Below, in pieces: positions 58,678 through 62,883 of a stretch of DNA of 62,883 bases. Where the stretch lies: positions 1-62,883 of the forward strand of contig JAISPT010000001.1 of the NCBI GenBank assembly GCA_031274715.1, in the 5' to 3' direction. Within the stretch, counting starts at the first letter, position 1; each line of letters starts with the position of its first letter. The DNA is from Azonexus sp. (GTDB taxonomy: Bacteria; Pseudomonadota; Gammaproteobacteria; Burkholderiales; Rhodocyclaceae). Under the pieces are notes generated by a model, which was given only the letters and a program-made list of their open reading frames with translations, was not told the DNA's origin and ran no database searches. The position numbers and the translations under genes are program-made.

Positions 58678-59505
58678 ATGCTTGGCAAGTTGGTTCGCTT
58701 CATTCGCTCCGGTAACTCGGCATCCGCTCCGCAGCACCCGCTGCTGACCCGGATCGAAATCGCCATTGGCAATGGGATCAGTGAGGCCTCGGATTTTGCC
58801 GAGCGCCTGCTCCCCGCCACCGAAGCAGCACTTGAGTATTTCGAGCGGCAGATCGCGGCTATTCCCGGACCGCACACACTCGCCCCCGGCCCACTGTTCG
58901 ATGGACCCGAGCAAATCAGCCATGCCCTCGGACGCAGCCTGGCAGTCAAGGAAGCCATGAAGGATCTGCCGGCCGACGGTGAAATCCACGCCTTGCTCGG
59001 TTTACGCGTGAAAACTGTCAATAATACCCAGCCACATCTGGCCGATCACACGCTGCGCAGTCTGGCCGACAGCGCCGATGACTGCCGGGAAAAACTGTGC
59101 TTGGCTGCTTTTGACCGGCTGCTGTGCAATTTCGCCTACCACGTGGAGAAATTGAAGCGTAAGGATCAGATGGAGCGCATCGCCTGGGAATGGGACCTGC
59201 AGCACGACTCCGCCAAGATGGTGGCAAACGATACACGGCCTCAATCCGCTACGGCGACGAACGAACTCACCCCGAACAGCTTGGTATCGGGGCTGCTGAG
59301 TTGGCTTGCCGCACCGGAATGTTTCTTGCGCATGGAAGCCGCTAACGGTGCCAGCAACGACAGTCCGGCCGCGACACAGCATATGCCGATGCTGCATTGC
59401 AGCGACCGACGGCAATGGCATGTCTGCCTGGTTTCCTTCCCGGCCAGCGAGGCCGCTGCAGCCTTGCAGCGCGAGACCCACAACCACCGCTACATCCTGA
59501 TCTGA
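58678..59505 (+). CDS. Hypothetical protein
   Basis: Not recognised. Cytosolic protein of 275 residues with AGGAGT at good distance from the ATG at 58678. Helical, without signal peptide or membrane segments. It contains an N-terminal amphipathic stretch (LFDGPEQISHALGRSLAVKE), a Cys/Asp segment DDCREKLCLAAFDRLLCNF and a C-terminal domain with HMPMLHCSDRRQWHVCLV. Stands between mnmC and metY, in opposite context to neither; preceded by a 177-bp gap with no gene. Confidence 0.6.
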   Translation: MLGKLVRFIRSGNSASAPQHPLLTRIEIAIGNGISEASDFAERLLPATEAALEYFERQIAAIPGPHTLAPGPLFDGPEQISHALGRSLAVKEAMKDLPADGEIHALLGLRVKTVNNTQPHLADHTLRSLADSADDCREKLCLAAFDRLLCNFAYHVEKLKRKDQMERIAWEWDLQHDSAKMVANDTRPQSATATNELTPNSLVSGLLSWLAAPECFLRMEAANGASNDSPAATQHMPMLHCSDRRQWHVCLVSFPASEAAAALQRETHNHRYILI

Positions 59506-59530
59506 GCGCAAAGCGCTCGCCAGCCGATGT

Positions 59531-59565
59531 TCCCGGGCAGTGCCTCACCCCGATATTGCCCGGGA
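59531..59565 (+). other. Hairpin in the metY leader
   Basis: Perfect 9-bp stem TCCCGGGCA / TGCCCGGGA (59531-59539 with 59557-59565) with a 17-nt loop, 64 nt before the metY start. It could be a terminator for the gene upstream or part of a leader control; no U tract follows. Confidence 0.4.
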
Positions 59566-59629
59566 TCGGTGTGCCATGCCCTGCTAAACTTTCTGTTTCA
59601 CTTCGACAAATAAAGAGAGAGACGCGCGC

Positions 59630-60901
<1,272 letters not shown>

Positions 60902-60916
60902 GTGAACGCCTCTCGA

Positions 60917-60948
60917 CAAAAAAAACCGGCCTAGCGCCGGGTTTTTTC
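60917..60948 (+). terminator. Terminator after metY (probably bidirectional)
   Basis: A-run, stem CCGGC/GCCGG (60926-60930 with 60936-60940) and T-run (60942-60947), 16 nt past the metY stop. The A-run on the other side would serve the opposing gene at 60967-61212 as well. Confidence 0.85.
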
Positions 60949-60966
60949 ATTCTGGCCGGGAACTGC

Positions 60967-61212
60967 TCACGGTCCGGGCCTTCCCTCCTCCTCGGGCGGC
61001 AGCACCGGCTGCGGCACGCTCATCGCGTACAGCACGCCGGCGCAACAGACGAAGAAGGCGGCGATGGCGAGCAGGCTCGGCGTCCAGGTATCGGCCAGGC
61101 CGCGCGTCAGCCATAGCCAGACGAAAAGGCCAAGCGCCGGCAAGGTAAACAGGCCGCTGACGCAGGCCAGGATCAGGGAAATTTTTTGCCCGGAGTGGCG
61201 CGGTTTTCTCAT
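60967..61212 (-). CDS. Small two-helix membrane protein
   Basis: Protein of 81 residues with basic N-terminus (MRKPRHSGQK), two helices (ISLILACVSGLFTLPALGLF and LLAIAAFFVCCAGVLYAM) and a Pro/Glu-rich C-terminal tail. Not recognised. GAGGAGG precedes the ATG. Its start overlaps the stop of the secretin-like gene by 4 nt, so it is probably translated from the same message as that gene and zapE. Confidence 0.65.
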   Translation of the reverse strand: MRKPRHSGQKISLILACVSGLFTLPALGLFVWLWLTRGLADTWTPSLLAIAAFFVCCAGVLYAMSVPQPVLPPEEEGRPGP

Positions 61213-62009
61213 TCGACCTCCTCGACTCTCAACCAGATGGAGCGGTTGTCCCGGGCGGCGGCCGTGCCGACGCTGAATCCTCTCTGTTGCCCGCTGGCCT
61301 GGCGGCCCGTGCCGCCGAGTTCGATCCATTCGCCGAGACGGCCGTCGACCGTGGTGCTCAGGCGCTGCGAGTCGATGCCGCCAGGCTGGCGAAAATCCCG
61401 GCGCTCCGCCTGCTGACTGATTTCCAGCGTCACCCGTTGGCCGTTGACTCGTGGCGTGGCGTAAAAGCCGCTGCCAAGATCGCGGAAGACGACGCTGTCG
61501 CTGACCACGGCGCCGCCTGGGCCGACGATGATCTGACGCAGCGGCACCGCCAGCGAGCGGCCAACGCGGATGAAGGCCTGGCCGCCGTCGACGGTCTGCA
61601 CCATCTGGCCGGCGCTCTCGTTCCCGGCACTGCGCGTGTCCCAGACGCTGGCGCGGATTTCGGCTGCGCTACGGCGGCCCAACACCACCTCGCCGCTACC
61701 CTGCGCCCCGCGCGCGCTGTCCTCGCTCTGCCGATCGGTGGCGACGCGGATGATCAGCCGCCGCTGCGGCGCATCGATGGCCGCCAGCGCGCGCCTGATC
61801 TCGGCCCGGTTGCCCGGCGATACCCGGAGGAACAACTGGTTGTTCATGCCGGTCAGCGTGCCGCCCGGCTCGACCAGCGGCAGCAGCACCGGCAACACTT
61901 CGTCGACGGTCCTGCTGCGCAGTTCGATGATTTCCATCTGCTGCGCGCCGGCCGCCCCGAACCACAGAGCCAGGAACAGGACGGACAGTACTCTCAGCAG
62001 GCGGATCAT
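61209..62009 (-). CDS. Secretin N-domain-like exported protein
   Basis: Exported protein of 266 residues: signal peptide MIRLLRVLSVLFLALWFGAA ending near AGAQ, then MEIIELRSRTVDEVLPVLLP and LRVSPGNRAEIRRALAAIDA, the pattern of a secretin/TonB short N-terminal (NolW-like) domain, and a beta-rich second half (VSDSVVFRDLGSGFYATPRV). The pore-forming secretin domain is missing, which is unusual. The start at 62009 has GAGGAG at 6 nt; the ATG at 62015 would abut it. The gene is 10 bp after zapE. Confidence 0.75.
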   Translation of the reverse strand: MIRLLRVLSVLFLALWFGAAGAQQMEIIELRSRTVDEVLPVLLPLVEPGGTLTGMNNQLFLRVSPGNRAEIRRALAAIDAPQRRLIIRVATDRQSEDSARGAQGSGEVVLGRRSAAEIRASVWDTRSAGNESAGQMVQTVDGGQAFIRVGRSLAVPLRQIIVGPGGAVVSDSVVFRDLGSGFYATPRVNGQRVTLEISQQAERRDFRQPGGIDSQRLSTTVDGRLGEWIELGGTGRQASGQQRGFSVGTAAARDNRSIWLRVEEVE

Positions 62010-62019
62010 CAGCATCTCC

Positions 62020-62883
62020 TCACTCGCCCGGCTGATGCGGCAAGGCGAGGTATTCGCGTGAATTCATCTCGGTCAGCCGCGACACCGTGCGCTTGAACTC
62101 GCTGGCCTGGGTGCCTTCGGTATACAACTCGTCGGCGGCGCAATCGGCGGTAATGATCAGCTTGACCTTGTGGTCGTAGAAAACATCGACCAGCCAGGTA
62201 AAGCGCCGGGCCTCGGAGGCCTGATGCACGGTCATCCGGGGAACGTGCGACAGCAAGACCGTGTGATAGTCGCGGGCGATTTCGAGATAGTCGTTCTGTG
62301 ACCGCGGGCCGCCGCACAGCGTGCTGAAATCGAACCAGATCACATGGTGGCCGCGGCGCACGGTGTCGATGTTGCGCCCGAGCACCTCGATGTGCCAGCC
62401 CTTCTTACCGTCCTCGCCAGCCACCAAGCGGAAATAGTCGAGCATCTTCTTCTCGGCGGCGGCATCGGCCGGGTGGTGATAAATCTCGACCTGTTCCAGC
62501 GCCCGCAGCCGGTAGTCGATGCCGGCCTCGACCTCGAACACATCGAGACGCTGCTTGAGCAAGGCGATGGTCGGCAGGAAACTCTCGCGGTGCAGGCCAT
62601 TCGGGTACAGCTGTTCGGGCGGATAATTCGAGGTCATCACCAGCACCACCCCATTGGCGAACAGGCCTTCCATCAGGCGCCCGAGAATCATCGCGTCGGC
62701 GATGTCGGAAACATGAAATTCATCGAAGCAGAGCAAGCGCACTTCCTTGGCCACCTGCTCGGCGACTTTCAGCATCGGGTCGGCTTCGCCCTTGTACTGG
62801 TCGAGATCGTTATGAATCCGCTGCATGAAAGCATGGAAATGGATGCGCTTCTTGCGCCGGTACGGCACCGATTCGTAGAAGCA
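62020..62883 (-). CDS. zapE: ZapE (AFG1-like) cell-division ATPase, 5' end outside the window
   Basis: C-terminal part of the AFG1/ZapE ATPase, open to the window end (the frame continues upstream with CFYESVPYRRKKR). About 287 residues are visible against roughly 360-370. Walker B is LLCFDEFHVSDIADAMILGR and sensor 1 VVLVMTSNYPPEQLYPNGL; the Walker A loop lies outside. GHHVIWFDFSTLCGGPRSQ and the C-terminal RRFTWLVDVFYDHKVKLII are family segments. ZapE acts on FtsZ at the septum in E. coli. First gene of a set with the secretin-like and small membrane genes. Confidence 0.93.
   Translation of the reverse strand, partial: CFYESVPYRRKKRIHFHAFMQRIHNDLDQYKGEADPMLKVAEQVAKEVRLLCFDEFHVSDIADAMILGRLMEGLFANGVVLVMTSNYPPEQLYPNGLHRESFLPTIALLKQRLDVFEVEAGIDYRLRALEQVEIYHHPADAAAEKKMLDYFRLVAGEDGKKGWHIEVLGRNIDTVRRGHHVIWFDFSTLCGGPRSQNDYLEIARDYHTVLLSHVPRMTVHQASEARRFTWLVDVFYDHKVKLIITADCAADELYTEGTQASEFKRTVSRLTEMNSREYLALPHQPGE

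Noticed and set aside
59566..59629. Possible SAM-II riboswitch ahead of metY
   Set aside because: The conserved SAM-II core sequence and pseudoknot strands are not visible; only a simple hairpin is present.

Overview
The window is about 62.9 kb of GC-rich chromosome, densely packed and mostly housekeeping. The gene set points to a betaproteobacterium of the order Rhodocyclales, of a Dechloromonas/Azonexus-like type: QueF, RimO, MnmC, Cti, a RelA-type synthetase, PPK1, a GltIJKL uptake system, LolCD, an rpfE-like gene next to recJ, frameshifted prfB, LysS and ZapE. This placement is inference from gene content and style. No tRNA, rRNA, CRISPR array, transposase or phage gene was seen.

Layout. 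1-4.7 kb: the 3' part of a tryptophanase-type lyase, an FAD dehydrogenase, a GST, and an AraC regulator overlapping a small monooxygenase. 4.6-9.9 kb: two tandem autotransporter genes of foreign appearance, bracketed by a ~200-bp direct repeat of the junction between the araC-type gene and an ABC substrate-binding-protein gene. 9.8-11.4 kb: the intact binding protein, then a collapsed cbb3-oxidase relic (both ends of ccoN, followed by ccoQ). 11.7-21.2 kb: methyltransferase, a TonB-like protein with seven 35-residue repeats, queF, FIST protein, DUF1178, rimO, patatin, FAD-linked oxidase. 21.3-29 kb: an accessory-looking stretch with a solitary nucleotidyltransferase-fold gene, then ybdK, a Kef-type antiporter, a short Rossmann fragment, a class-I amidotransferase/C26 hydrolase, a divergent marR gene and cti. 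29-42.8 kb: hslO, a YffB-like reductase, M15 peptidase, acuI, ppk1, relA, gltLKJI, mtfA and two alpha/beta hydrolases. 42.8-62.9 kb: comEC, lolDC, rpfE-like, recJ, prfB, an unknown membrane-anchored protein with a cupin, lysS, RDD protein, mnmC, metY, a secretin-N-like protein and zapE (running off the end).

How the genes may work together. The clearest candidate for an undescribed system is the ybdK / Kef-type antiporter / Rossmann / C26 hydrolase / MarR / cti group at 22.4-29.0 kb. It joins an enzyme that can make gamma-glutamyl-type amides, one that can hydrolyse them, an ion antiporter lacking the usual RCK gating domain, a MarR repressor with a visible palindrome in the divergent promoter, and the solvent-stress lipid isomerase. 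The most striking structural story is the insertion of duplicated autotransporters between an araC gene and its neighbour, leaving repeat scars. Other points of interest are an Hsp33 with a rewired cysteine centre, a ccoN gene reduced to its two ends, and two ~90-105 bp inverted-repeat elements lying between convergent genes.
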